NCBI RefSeq assembly: GCF_020073815.1
Contig: NZ_JAIQZJ010000006.1
Coordinates: 273,087 to 337,086 of the forward strand
Origin: Nocardioides mangrovi
Lineage (GTDB): Bacteria > Actinomycetota > Actinomycetes > Propionibacteriales > Nocardioidaceae
Length of the DNA: 64,000 bases
Direction: 5' to 3'
Within the stretch, counting starts at the first letter, position 1. Each line of letters begins with the position of its first letter. Below the pieces are notes generated by a model that made no database searches, was not told the origin of the DNA, and saw only the letters and a program-made list of their open reading frames with translations. The translations under genes were made by a program, and so were the position numbers. Below, piece after piece: positions 20,337-32,636 of this stretch.

Positions 20337-21518
20337 TCACCACAGCCCGTCCGTGCCGGCCGCCGAGACGAGCACGTCCGCCTCAGGGTCCTCGCAGCAG
20401 GCCTCCGTGGCCGCCTGGAGGAGGGCAGCCTCGGCGTCGCTCGCGGGCGCACCGCGCAGCTCGGCCACGAAGTCGAGCGCGATGGCGTGGTCGGAGCGAC
20501 CCTGCGGGCGCGCGGCGGGCACGGCGTGGGCCGAGGCGCCGGCCGGCTCGAACGCGATGACCAGCGTGTGCGGGAAGCGGGCCCGCAGCCGCTCCATCGC
20601 CTGCAGCGGACGCACCGGGTCGGTGAGCGTGGCCTGGACCCAGGCAGCCTCGTGACGTCGGAGCGTCGGGTCGGCGAGCAGCTCGTCGACGGTGCCGCGG
20701 AGTCGGGCGAGCCGGCGTGGGACCGGGGCCTCGACGAACTCGGCGGCGCTCAGGCCGTCGGCGCCGAGCTCGACCAGCCAGGAGCCCTTGACCTGGTCGA
20801 CCTCGGAGAAGGAGTAGGCGATGGGGGAGCCGGAGTAGCGCACCGACTCGGTGAGGGTGTGCCGCCCGTGGAGGTGGCCGAGGGCGGTGTAGTCGACGCC
20901 GCTGAAGGTGGAGGTCGGGACCAGCGAGACGCCACCGACGCTGATGTCGCGCTCGGACTCGCTGGGCTGCGCGCCGGCGACGAAGGCGTGGGCGAGCACC
21001 ACCGACCGGGTGCCACGGGCCCGAGTGGCGTGGTCGGCGCGCACCCGGCGCATGGCTTCGTCCAGCGCGGCCTCGTGGGACCGGGCGGGCAGCCGCCAGG
21101 GCTCGCGGACCGCGTCGGGGTCGAGGTAGGGCAGTCCGTAGACGGCCACGTCGCCGTGCTCGTCGGGGAGCACGACAGGGGTCCCGACGCCGGCCGCGTC
21201 GGTGCGGATGAAGACGCCGGCCGCGTCGATCAGGCGGGAGCTGAAGCCGAGCCGCTGGGCCGAGTCGTGGTTGCCCGAGGTGATGACGACCCGGGCGCGG
21301 CTCGCGGCCAGCCGGGCGAGGGTCTCGTCGGCGAGCCGCACCGCGTCGACCTGCGGCAGCGCGCGGTCGTAGACGTCGCCCGCGACCACGACGAGGTCCA
21401 CCCGCTCCCGCTCGACGACCTCGAGGAGGTGGTCGACGTACGCAGCCTGGTGCCCCAGCATGCCCTCGCGGTGGAAGGACCGCCCGAGGTGCCAGTCGGA
21501 GGTGTGGAGGATGCGCAC
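20337..21518 (-). CDS. sbcD: exonuclease subunit SbcD
   Basis: This is the Mn-dependent metallophosphoesterase of the SbcCD complex. Metal-binding motifs are in order: DWH in HTSDWHLGR, GDVYD, GNHD and GHLHG near residue 215. At 393 residues the length is normal. The start is GTG (VRILHTSDWH) and on the minus strand TAGCGT at 21525-21530 ends 6 bases upstream, so the sbcDC operon is probably leaderless. sbcC follows after four bases. Confidence 0.95.
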   Translation of the reverse strand: MRILHTSDWHLGRSFHREGMLGHQAAYVDHLLEVVERERVDLVVVAGDVYDRALPQVDAVRLADETLARLAASRARVVITSGNHDSAQRLGFSSRLIDAAGVFIRTDAAGVGTPVVLPDEHGDVAVYGLPYLDPDAVREPWRLPARSHEAALDEAMRRVRADHATRARGTRSVVLAHAFVAGAQPSESERDISVGGVSLVPTSTFSGVDYTALGHLHGRHTLTESVRYSGSPIAYSFSEVDQVKGSWLVELGADGLSAAEFVEAPVPRRLARLRGTVDELLADPTLRRHEAAWVQATLTDPVRPLQAMERLRARFPHTLVIAFEPAGASAHAVPAARPQGRSDHAIALDFVAELRGAPASDAEAALLQAATEACCEDPEADVLVSAAGTDGLW

Positions 21519-21636
21519 ACCGCAACGCTAGGAGGCGGCGCCGACACTGCCCGGCACCCCACGCCGGGACCGGCGGATCCGGGTTTGAGTACGCGTACGC
21601 ATGTGGGCAGGCGCGCCGCGCGCCGAGACTCGCGGC

Positions 21637-24600
21637 ATGCCTGCCGCGACCGAGCTCCCGAGCCCCCGATTCGCCGACCCGGACCGTTGCCCCGACTGCC
21701 GGCACCGGCTGCCCGACGACGACCGCACCCGGTGCGGCTCCTGCGGACTCCCGCTCCTGGGCCAGGCCGCCGCCGACCTTTTCGCCACCCTCCAGGGTGC
21801 CGATCGTCTGCTGGCCCAGCTGCGGCGCCAGGAGCTCGCCCCGGCCCGCGAGTGGGCGCCGCCGTACCCCGTCACCTCGACGCCTCCGTCACCCCCGTCG
21901 CTGCCTCCGACCGCCCGGCGTACGCCGGCGGCGTCCCCCGCTCCCGGCGTCGCCTGGACGGTGCCCGGGGTGCTGCTCGCGCTCGGCGCCCTCTGCCTCC
22001 TCGTCGGCGCCGTCGTCTTCCTCGCCGTGACCTGGGCGCTGCTGGGCGTCGGCGGACGCACCGCCGTCCTCGTCGTCCTCACCGCCCTGGCCGCTGCGGT
22101 CACCGGGCTCACCGCCCGTCGCGGGCTGCGCGGCGCCGCCGAGGCACTGGCCGTCGTGACCGGCGCCTTCCTGGCACTCGACGTCGCCGGCGCCGTCAAC
22201 GCCGGCTGGTTCGGCAGCCCCGACCTGCTCACCGCGACCCTCGTCGGGTCACTCGCGGTCGCGACCGCCCTGGCCGCGGGGAACCAGCTCCTCTCCACCA
22301 CGGCGACCGGCCGGCTCGTCGCACCGCAGGTGCTCGCCGCCGCCGGCGCGGTGACGGCCACCCTGGCGGCCCTGGGCCGGTTCGACGGCCACCTGACCAC
22401 CACGGCGGTGGTCGAGGTCGTCGCGCTGCTCGGCCTGGCCGCGCTGGTGCGGGTCAGCCAGCCGGGGCTGGCCGGCGGGCTCGCCGGCGCCGCGTCGGTC
22501 GCCTGGGTCTCGCTGCTGCTCGACGGCACCGCGCAGCTGGGGCAGCACCTCGACGACGGGACCCTCCCAGTGCCGTGGGCCGTCGTCGCGCCGTACCTCG
22601 GCGCCGCCCTCCTGACCGCCCTCCTCGTCGCCGTGCCCCTGCCGATCGCTGTCCGCCAGGTCGCCCTCGTCGTCAGCTGCGGCCTGGTCGGGCTCGCGGC
22701 CGCCCCGGCGCTCGTGAGCTCCCCGGACGGGCTGGTGCTCGTCACGACGGGTGGCACCGTCGCCTGCACGATCCTGGCCGCGGCCAGCCCGTGGCGGTGG
22801 GCGCGGCAGGCGCTCGGCGTCTCGGCGGTCGGGTACGCCGCCGTCGGGGTGCTCCCGCCCTTCCTCACGGTCGTCGGTCTCGCCTCGGCCCTGATGCAGG
22901 AGCTCTCGAACCAGCGGCTCTTCCCGACGGGTGTGCTCGCGACCGCGGACCCCGAGCTCGACGGCTTCGTGGTCGGTTCCGGCTGGACGATCCCGGTCGC
23001 GGCCGGCTGCGTCGGCCTGGCGGTCGCCGGCCTGTGGCCGCGGACTCCCCGGCCGTGGACGACGGTCCTGGCGGCGCTGCCGGTCGCCGGGCTGACCCTC
23101 CTCTGCTACCTCCCGTCGCTGCTGCTCGCCGTCGTCCTGTGCGTCGGCCTGGCGACGCTGCACCTCGTCGCGGTCCGTCGTGGCGGCACCTGGTGGGGCG
23201 CCGAGGTCGATCTGCTCGCCGCGTCGGGCTGGGCCCTGCTCGGCGGCTGGCTCGCGACCTACCACCCGGCGCCGGCGTTCGCGGTCGTCGCGGCGTACGT
23301 CGTGGTCGCGACCGTAGGCGCTCTCCGGGGCTCGCGGGTGCTGGCGGCCGCGGGCCCGGTGCTGGTCGCGGCCGCGATGGCCGCCCTGGGGTGGCTGGCG
23401 GACTGGGCACCGGACCGGGTCGCCTTCGCGGCCGTCGCCGTCGTCTGCGCGCACGGCCTGGCCGTCGGGGTGGTCGGGCGGCTGCGGCGTACGGCGGACG
23501 CACCCGTGCGGCTCTGCGGCTACGCCGTGGCACTGCCGACGGCGCTCCTCGCCGGCCTGGTCAGCTCCTCGGGCGACGCCGATGCCAGCGTCGACCGGAT
23601 GGTGGCCACTTTGGTGATCACCGGCGGCGCGACCGCCGCGGTCGCGATCCTCGAGCGCCGCCGCGAGGCGGCCTGGCTCGCAGCGGGTCTCCAGCTCGGT
23701 GCGCTCTGGCTGCGGCTGGTCGAGACCGACGTGGCGACGGCCGAGGCCTACTCGCTGCCGCTGGCCGGGGTGCTCCTGGCGTTCGGTGCCTGGACCCTGT
23801 GGCGCGACCCGGAGACCGGCTCGATGGCGACGTTGCTCCCCGGCCTCGGGGCGGCCTTCGTCCCGACCCTGGTGCTCGCGGCCGGCCATCCGGTCAGCCC
23901 GAGGGCACTGCTCCTCGCTGCCGGCTGCGCCGTGGCGATCACGTGGGGTGCCGGGTGGCGGCTGCGCGCGCCGCTGGCCGCCGGTGCGGTCACCGGTGCG
24001 GCGCTGGCCGTCGTCGAGCTGGCGCCGTACCACGACGCCGTCCCGCGCTGGCTCGTCCTCGGCACGGCCGGCCTGGTCCTGCTGGGCGCCGGCGTGCGCT
24101 GGGAGGCCCTCGCCACCCCCGGGCGAACACCGGACAGACCGGGTCCGTCAATAAGCCGACGGTCAGCAGTAGCGCACGCAGCGGTCGCCGCGGACGAAGC
24201 CGTAGAGCGCCAGGCCGGCGCGTTCGGCCAGCTGCACGGACAGCGACGTGGGGGCGCCGACGGCGACGAGGGAGCCGGTGCCGACGGCGACGGCCTTCTG
24301 GACGAGCTCGAAGCCGGCGCGGCCGCTGACCACCAGGCAGGCGTCGGCGGGGGAGGAGCCGGTGAGGACCCGGGCGCCGGTGACCTTGTCGACGGCGTTG
24401 TGCCGGCCGACGTCCTCGCGGACCACCAGCAGCTCGCCGTCCGCGGTGGCGAGGCCGGCCGCGTGGACGCCGCCGGTGCGGGCGAAGACCGACTGCTGCT
24501 CGCGGAGCAGGTCCGGCAGCGAGCGCACCACCTCGGGGGAGGGCAAGGGCCCGGACCAGGTCTCGACGGCGGTCGGCGTCTCCAGGGCCGCGTCGACGCT

Positions 24601-24995
24601 GTCCTTGCCGCAGACCCCGCACGCCGACGAGCCCGCCGAGAGGCCCGTGTGCCGGTGTCCCGGGTCGCGCGCCGGGGGAGCGGCCAGGGTCACCGTGACG
24701 ACGTTGAACTCCTGCAGCGGGGTGAGGTCCGCGTCCGTGCAGTAGGCGACGCCCGCGATCCGGTCGGGCGTGGCGAGCCCCTCGTGCACCAGCCACCCGG
24801 CCGCGAGCTCGAAGTCGTGGCCCGGCGTCCGCATCGTCACCCACACCCGGCGCGCGGGCGCGCCCGGCCACGCGAGCCGGATCTCCAGCGGTTCCTCGGT
24901 CGCGAGCCGGTCCTCGTGATGACGCTCGCCGTCGCCGGTGAGCTCGTGCACGCGGGTCCGGACCGTGGGCCCGGGACGGCGCGCACGCTCGAGCG

Positions 24996-25011
<16 letters not shown>
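21637..25011 (+). CDS. large multi-membrane-segment protein (SCO7613-like) whose frame runs on antisense to fdhD
   Basis: The product begins with a zinc ribbon (CPDCRHRLPDDDRTRCGSCG), a proline-rich linker, and from about residue 105 more than twenty hydrophobic segments rich in Ala, Leu and Val. This matches large actinobacterial SCO7613/DUF2157-type membrane proteins of unknown function. The recognisable protein ends near base 24150, where the last helix (GTAGLVLLGAGVRWEA) finishes. No in-frame stop is present there, and the frame stays open to 25011 across the whole fdhD gene on the other strand. The residues after 24150 are low-complexity antisense. A one-base shift would end it at the TAA at 24152-24154. 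An ATG at 21601 would add 12 residues. Confidence 0.6.
24163..24999 (-). CDS. fdhD: formate dehydrogenase accessory sulfurtransferase FdhD
   Basis: FdhD carries sulfur from a cysteine desulfurase to the molybdenum cofactor of formate dehydrogenase. The 278-residue protein has the persulfide-carrying loop with C127 and C130 in SSACGVCGKDS, the N-terminal LATEEPLEIRLAWPG and the conserved REDVGRHNAVDKVTGARVL. It ends with GFVRGDRCVRYC. The ATG overlaps the pepN stop by ATGA, so the two are co-translated. No formate dehydrogenase gene is in the window; the target enzyme must lie elsewhere. Confidence 0.94.
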
Positions 25012-27440
<2,429 letters not shown>

Positions 27441-27586
27441 GCGGCAACACTATGTCGCGACTCGGTAACGGTGAGTGCGGGGATGCCACGGCGGCGGGCG
27501 CGCTCCCATACTCTCTGCGCGGCGCAACCGGCGACCTCGCTCGCGCGTCATACCGGGCACCACTCACGACCTCGGGGGAGAACCGA

Positions 27587-29383
27587 ATGTCCCGTTCCAT
27601 GCCACGCGCCCGCGCGCTCGCCTCACTGACCGCCGTCCTCGGCCTCGGCCTCGCCGCCGTCGCCGCGGTCGGCACCGCCACCCCAGCCGTCTCGGCCGAC
27701 CCGGCCGGCGACTGCGCCACGCCGTTCCCGGAGGCCGACCTCGCCGCCGGCGACGCCGTCACCGGGCTGACCGTCACCCAGGGCACCACGCCGGAGAGCT
27801 TCACCGGTGAGGTCCTCGGCATCCTCGACGACGGGATCGCGCCCGACGTCGACATGATCATGGTCCGGCTGAGCTCGCCGGCGATCGCGGAGGCCGGCAT
27901 CTGGGAGGGCATGTCGGGCTCGCCGGTCTACGCCGCCGACGGCCGCCTCATCGGCGCCGTCTCCTACGGCCTGGCCTACGGCCACTCGCCGGTCGCCGGC
28001 GTGACGCCGTACGAGTCGATGGACGACTACCTCGCCGACACCGACGCGGCCGCGTCGAAGGTCGCCGTCGGCAGGACCGCGGCCCGCCAGATCGCCCGGC
28101 GGACCTCCGTCACGGCCGCCCAGGCCAGCGAGGGCTTCAGCCAGCTCCCGATGCGGATGGGCGTCTCGGGCGTCGGCGCGCGGCGCCTCGCCGCGGTCAC
28201 GTCGCACGCCGCCGGTCACCGCTGGCTCGCGCGCGACACCTACGCGGTCGGCAGCGCCGGCCGTGCCGCGACGAGCGCCTCCGACATCGTGGCGGGCGGC
28301 AACCTCGCCGCGTCGTACATGTACGGCGACGTGACCATGGCCGGGGTCGGCACCGTGACCTCGGTGTGCGGCGACCGCGTCGTCGGCTTCGGCCACCCGA
28401 TGGACCTCCGCGGTGAGACCAGTCTGGCGCTGCACCCCGCGGACACGATCTACATCCAGGACGACCTGGTCACCAGCTTCAAGATCGCCAACCTGGGTGA
28501 GCCGGTCGGCACGATCACCGACGACCGCACCACCGGGATCACCGGCACCCTCGGCACCCTGCCGCACACCGTCACGGTCAGCTCCACGCTCACCTACGGC
28601 GACCGCACCCGCACGGGTGTCACCCACGTCGCGCTCGACAGCGCTGACGCGCTGGCGTCGGGCATCTTCTACGAGCTGATCTACAACCACCAGGCGGTCG
28701 TCGACGGACCGGTCAGGGGCACCGAGGACCTCGCCTGGACGATCACCGGCACCGACGCCGACGGTGCGCCGTTCGAGCTGAGCTCCTCCGACCTCTACGC
28801 GTCGAACGGCGACCTGACCTGGCGGATCGGCTTCGGGGTGGGCGACTTCGTCTACTCGCTCGCCAAGGTGCCGGGCATCTCGATCGACACCATCTCGACG
28901 ACCTCCGAGCTCACCGACGACGTCTCGACCAAGCGGGTCGGCTCGATCGAGGTCAAGCAGGACGGTGAGTGGACGAAGGTCTCGCAGCGTCACCCGGGCA
29001 TGCTCAGCACGGGCAAGCACGACGCCCGGGTCTCGCTCTCCGCGGGCGGCGAGCAGACGACCTTCCCCTTCGAGGTCACCATCCCGCAGCGCTTCTCGGG
29101 CCGGCTCGGCCTCTTCGAGGTCGTCGGCGGCAGCAACGTCTCGATCGGTCGCCTCCCGAAGGACCTCGACAAGATCAAGGAGGCGCTGGCCGACAAGGTG
29201 CGCGCCGACGAGATGCTCGTCCTGCTCCGCTCGGGCCCGAAGCTGCACCACGGCGGCCACTCCTCCTCGGCCACGACCGTGCGCGGCCGCTCGGCGAGCG
29301 GCAAGCGCTACGTCACGCAGGTGATCGGCCCGGTCGACTCGGTGGTGAAGGGCTACTCCGCCGGTCTGATGTACGTCGGCTGA
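27587..29383 (+). CDS. secreted SpoIVB peptidase S55 domain protein
   Basis: The 598-residue product has a signal peptide (MPRARA, then a long hydrophobic core to AVSADPA). The S55 serine is probably S110 in WEGMSGSPVYAADGRLIGAV. A candidate histidine is H270 in VVGFGHPMDL. This gives serine before histidine in the chain, the reverse of Bacillus SpoIVB (His236, Ser378). The C-terminal half has beta-rich regions without a recognised domain. The ATG at 27587 has GGGGGAG six bases upstream. Since nothing else here suggests endospores, a role in the envelope is more likely than in sporulation; substrate unknown. Confidence 0.78.
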   Translation: MSRSMPRARALASLTAVLGLGLAAVAAVGTATPAVSADPAGDCATPFPEADLAAGDAVTGLTVTQGTTPESFTGEVLGILDDGIAPDVDMIMVRLSSPAIAEAGIWEGMSGSPVYAADGRLIGAVSYGLAYGHSPVAGVTPYESMDDYLADTDAAASKVAVGRTAARQIARRTSVTAAQASEGFSQLPMRMGVSGVGARRLAAVTSHAAGHRWLARDTYAVGSAGRAATSASDIVAGGNLAASYMYGDVTMAGVGTVTSVCGDRVVGFGHPMDLRGETSLALHPADTIYIQDDLVTSFKIANLGEPVGTITDDRTTGITGTLGTLPHTVTVSSTLTYGDRTRTGVTHVALDSADALASGIFYELIYNHQAVVDGPVRGTEDLAWTITGTDADGAPFELSSSDLYASNGDLTWRIGFGVGDFVYSLAKVPGISIDTISTTSELTDDVSTKRVGSIEVKQDGEWTKVSQRHPGMLSTGKHDARVSLSAGGEQTTFPFEVTIPQRFSGRLGLFEVVGGSNVSIGRLPKDLDKIKEALADKVRADEMLVLLRSGPKLHHGGHSSSATTVRGRSASGKRYVTQVIGPVDSVVKGYSAGLMYVG

Positions 29384-29400
29384 CCGACTCTCGCACCGAC

Positions 29401-29440
29401 CCGTCACGGGGCCACGCGCACTATCGTGGCCCCGTGACGG
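29401..29440 (+). promoter_or_regulatory. 15-bp perfect hairpin containing the start codon and a -10 element
   Basis: Bases 29401-29415 are the exact reverse complement of 29426-29440, with a 10-base loop. The GTG start (29434-29436) lies inside the right arm. TATCGT at 29422-29427, partly in the loop, ends 6 bases before that GTG. The element could be the terminator of the S55 gene, an operator over a leaderless promoter, or both. Confidence 0.6.
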
Positions 29441-31143
29441 ACGGCAAGCAGCAGCTCCTCGCGCTGATCCGGGAGTCCGTGATCGGCGAGGACCACGTGA
29501 TGGAGACGCCGTACGGCGCCCGCCGGGTGACCTACGCCGACTACACCGCGTCGGGCCGGGCGCTGACCTTCCTCGAGGACTTCATCCGCGACCAGGTGCT
29601 GCCCGGCTACGCCAACACGCACACCGAGTCCAGCGGCACCGGCCTGCAGACCACCCGGCTGCGCGAGGAGGCCCGCGCGATCATCCGCGAGGCCGTCGGC
29701 GGCGACGACGACACCGTCGTGCTCTTCGCCGGGTCGGGCTGCACCGGCGCGATCGCCAAGCTGATCGGCGTCCTGGGGCTGCGCGTCCCGTCGGTGCTCG
29801 ACGATGCGCACGCCCTCACCGAGCACATCCCACCGGCCCAGCGCCCGGTGGTCTTCATCGGTCCCTACGAGCACCACTCCAACGAGATCCCGTGGCGTGA
29901 GTCGATCGCCGACGTCGTGACGATCCGTCAGGACGCCGACGGCGGCGTCGACCAGGACGACCTGCGGGTGCAGCTGGAGAAGTACGCCGAGCGGCCGCTG
30001 AAGATCGGCTCGTTCTCGGCGGCCTCCAACGTCACGGGCATCGTCTCCGACACCGCCGGCATCGCCACCCTGCTCCACGAGCACGGGGCGCTGAGCTTCT
30101 GGGACTTCGCCGCGGCCGCGCCGTACGTCGACATCGTGATGGGCGCGGTGCCGGACCGGCCGCTGTCCTACAAGGACGCGGTCTTCATCTCGCCGCACAA
30201 GTTCATCGGCGGCCCGTCGACGCCCGGGGTGCTGGTCGCCCGCCGCTCGCTCTTCGCCAACCGGGTGCCCGACGTGCCGGGCGGCGGCACGGTCGCCTAC
30301 GTCAACGACGACGACCACCGCTACCTCGACGACGTCACCCACCGCGAGGAGGGCGGCACCCCCGCGATCATCGAGTCGATCCGTGCCGGCCTCGTCTTCC
30401 AGCTCAAGGAGGCGGTCGGGGTCGCGACCATCCGCGAGCAGGAGGAGCGGCACCTCCGGCGCGCGGTCACGGCCTGGCGCGACGACCCGGCGATCGAGCT
30501 GCTCGGCAACCTCGACGCCGACCGGCTGTCGATCGTCTCCTTCATCCTGCGCTCGCCGTCGGGGCGCTACCTGCACCACAACTACGTCGTCGCGCTGCTC
30601 AACGACCTCTTCGGCATCCAGTCCCGCGGCGGCTGCTCGTGTGCCGGCCCCTACGGCCACCGCCTGCTCGGGATCGACCTCGAGAGGTCGCACGAGTTCG
30701 AGCGCGAGATCACCGGCGGCTGCGAGGGCATCAAGCCGGGCTGGGTGCGGATCAACTTCAACTACTTCGTCTCGGACGCCGTCGTCGACTACCTCGTCGA
30801 GGCGGTCCGGCTGGTCGCCCACGACGGCTGGCGGCTGCTCGGCGACTACCACTTCGAGCCGGCGTCCGGACTGTGGCGCCACCGCGACGGCGTGGTCACG
30901 CCACCGCTGTCGCTGCGTGACATCTCCTACGCCGGCGGCCGGGCCTCGATGCCCAGCACCACGGCGACCGGGGGAGAGGAGCTCCTCGTCGCGCACCTCC
31001 GCGACGGAGCCGCGATCCTGGCCGCGGCCGAGGGGCCGGACCTCTCCGGCCACCCCGGCAACGTCAGCGCCGACTTCGAGCACCTCCGATGGTTTGACCT
31101 GCCCGCGTCGAGCCTGCTCGACGCGGCTCAGCCGAGCGGGTAG
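29434..31143 (+). CDS. class V aminotransferase / cysteine desulfurase-like protein
   Basis: This 569-residue PLP enzyme has the fold I class V layout. The cofactor lysine is K256 in FISPHKFIGGPSTPG, and a cysteine-rich active-site loop GGCSCAGPYG corresponds to the desulfurase catalytic Cys region. YTASGRALTFLEDFI at the N-terminus and NTHTESSGTG are typical of a long, poorly characterised branch annotated as cysteine desulfurase-like. It is about 150 residues longer than IscS, with an extra C-terminal region. The GTG start sits inside a hairpin with no ribosome binding site. Substrate is not established. Confidence 0.8.
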   Translation: MTDGKQQLLALIRESVIGEDHVMETPYGARRVTYADYTASGRALTFLEDFIRDQVLPGYANTHTESSGTGLQTTRLREEARAIIREAVGGDDDTVVLFAGSGCTGAIAKLIGVLGLRVPSVLDDAHALTEHIPPAQRPVVFIGPYEHHSNEIPWRESIADVVTIRQDADGGVDQDDLRVQLEKYAERPLKIGSFSAASNVTGIVSDTAGIATLLHEHGALSFWDFAAAAPYVDIVMGAVPDRPLSYKDAVFISPHKFIGGPSTPGVLVARRSLFANRVPDVPGGGTVAYVNDDDHRYLDDVTHREEGGTPAIIESIRAGLVFQLKEAVGVATIREQEERHLRRAVTAWRDDPAIELLGNLDADRLSIVSFILRSPSGRYLHHNYVVALLNDLFGIQSRGGCSCAGPYGHRLLGIDLERSHEFEREITGGCEGIKPGWVRINFNYFVSDAVVDYLVEAVRLVAHDGWRLLGDYHFEPASGLWRHRDGVVTPPLSLRDISYAGGRASMPSTTATGGEELLVAHLRDGAAILAAAEGPDLSGHPGNVSADFEHLRWFDLPASSLLDAAQPSG

Positions 31144-31178
31144 CCGAGCCGGACCTCGGGGGCAGTCATGCCGGCGGA

Positions 31179-32174
31179 TCAGACCCGGACGAGCATCTTC
31201 CCGGTGTTGTCGCCGCGGTGCAGGCCGAGGAAGGCGTCGACGGCGTTGTCCAGGCCGTCGACGACGGTCTCGCGCCACTGCAGCTGCCCGGCGGCGGCCC
31301 AGGCGCCGGCGGTGCGGTAGAACTCCGAGGTCACGTCGCTGTGGTCGGTGACGATGAAGCCGCGCAGGGTCAGCCGCTTGCTCACCACCATCATCAGGTT
31401 GCGCGGGCCGGGGACGGGCGCGTCGGCGTTGTAGTCGGCGATGGCGCCGCACGCGGCGATCCGGCCGAAGTCGGCCATCGCGAAGATCGCCGCCTCGAGG
31501 TGGTCGCCGCCGACGTTGTCGAAGTAGACGTCCACGGGGGCGTGCTCGCGCAGCTGCCGGCCGATCGGGGCCGCCTTGTAGTCGAGCGCGACGTCGAAGC
31601 CCAGCTCGTCGGTCAGCCAGGCGCACTTCTCCGGCCCGCCGGCCGAGCCGATCACGGTCTTGGCGCCGAGCAGCCGCGCCATCTGGCCCGCCGCGGAGCC
31701 GACCGCGCCGGCCGCGCCCGAGACGAGGACGGTGTCGCCCTCGCGGACCTCGGCGATCCGGGTCAGGCCGACGTACGCCGTCATCCCGGGCATGCCGAGC
31801 GCGCCGAGGTAGGCGGAGGCCGGCACCGCCGAGACGTCGATGCGGCGTACGCCGCGCGCCGGGAGGAGTGCGTGGCTGCGCCAACCCGCCTGGTGCAGCA
31901 CGGTGTCGCCGGGCTTCAGGTCGTCCGAACCCGAGGAGACGACCTCGCCGACGGCGCCACCGTCCATGGGCGCGTCGAGCGCGAACGGCGGCACGTAGGA
32001 CTTCACGTCGTTCATCCGGCCCCGCATGTAGGGGTCGACGGAGAGGAAGGTGTTGCGGACGAGCACCTCGCCGGGCCCGGGATCGGGGAGGTCGACCTCG
32101 ACGGTGCGGAAGTTGTCCTGGGTCGGCCATCCGTGCGGCCGAGACGCCAGGTGGATCTCGTGGGCGGTCGTCAT
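31179..32174 (-). CDS. NADP-dependent MDR-family oxidoreductase (CurA/leukotriene B4 dehydrogenase-like)
   Basis: This 331-residue zinc-independent medium-chain reductase has LSVDPYMRGRMND near the N-terminus and the nucleotide-binding VLVSGAAGAVGSAAGQMARLLG in the middle. It also has the family stretch GALGMPGMTAYVGL. Such enzymes reduce activated double bonds of enones using NADPH in the cytoplasm. CAGCAT ends 7 bases before the ATG on the minus strand, a possible leaderless -10. It converges with the aminotransferase gene. Confidence 0.88.
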   Translation of the reverse strand: MTTAHEIHLASRPHGWPTQDNFRTVEVDLPDPGPGEVLVRNTFLSVDPYMRGRMNDVKSYVPPFALDAPMDGGAVGEVVSSGSDDLKPGDTVLHQAGWRSHALLPARGVRRIDVSAVPASAYLGALGMPGMTAYVGLTRIAEVREGDTVLVSGAAGAVGSAAGQMARLLGAKTVIGSAGGPEKCAWLTDELGFDVALDYKAAPIGRQLREHAPVDVYFDNVGGDHLEAAIFAMADFGRIAACGAIADYNADAPVPGPRNLMMVVSKRLTLRGFIVTDHSDVTSEFYRTAGAWAAAGQLQWRETVVDGLDNAVDAFLGLHRGDNTGKMLVRV

Positions 32175-32241
32175 GACCGCGATGCTGCCAGCCGGGTGGT
32201 GGCCGGCAGCACCGCGGGGGTAGCCACGACGGTGCGGCTGG

Positions 32242-32526
32242 CTAGCCCTGGACGGCCAGCGCGAACTCGACCTTGCCGCTGGCGTCCACGGCGGCGTCGA
32301 GGATCTTGTCGTCGAGCAGCTCGGCGGCAGCTGGATCGAGGTAGACGGTCGCGCCGCCCTGCTCGACGACCTGGTCGCCCGGCTCTCCCTGGGCCGCGGC
32401 GGTGACCTCGAAGGCCGGCTGCGGGGAGTCGTCGGAGGTGATCCGCAAACCGGCGGTGTCGGTCAGGCCGGGCTGCGAGGTGATCTCGTTGACGATGGCG
32501 CTTGCGTTCTCGGTGAGGCTGAGCAT
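32242..32526 (-). CDS. HesB/IscA-fold small protein lacking cysteines
   Basis: The 94-residue product has the A-type iron-sulfur carrier fold: MLSLTENASAIVNEI, then GLRITSD and the late LDDKILDAAVD. True IscA/ErpA proteins bind clusters through three cysteines; this one has none, so it cannot act as a classical carrier. Cysteine-free HesB-like proteins are common in actinobacteria and have no assigned role. The ATG at 32526 has GAAAGG in front and is preferred over an upstream start at 32589. It is divergent from the OsmC gene with 110 bases between. Confidence 0.72.
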   Translation of the reverse strand: MLSLTENASAIVNEITSQPGLTDTAGLRITSDDSPQPAFEVTAAAQGEPGDQVVEQGGATVYLDPAAAELLDDKILDAAVDASGKVEFALAVQG

Positions 32527-32636
32527 GATGCCCTTTCCGATGGCGTGTGCGGTCTCCTCGACCCTTGCCGATGTGCTCCGACGAGACAAGGCCGGGGCCG
32601 ATCCCGGGCGTGTCGCCGGTCTGGCACCATGCCCTC

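Noticed and set aside
20211..24329. Plus-strand open frame of 1372 codons
   Set aside because: Antisense to sbcD and shifted over the membrane protein; composition is that of a shadow frame.
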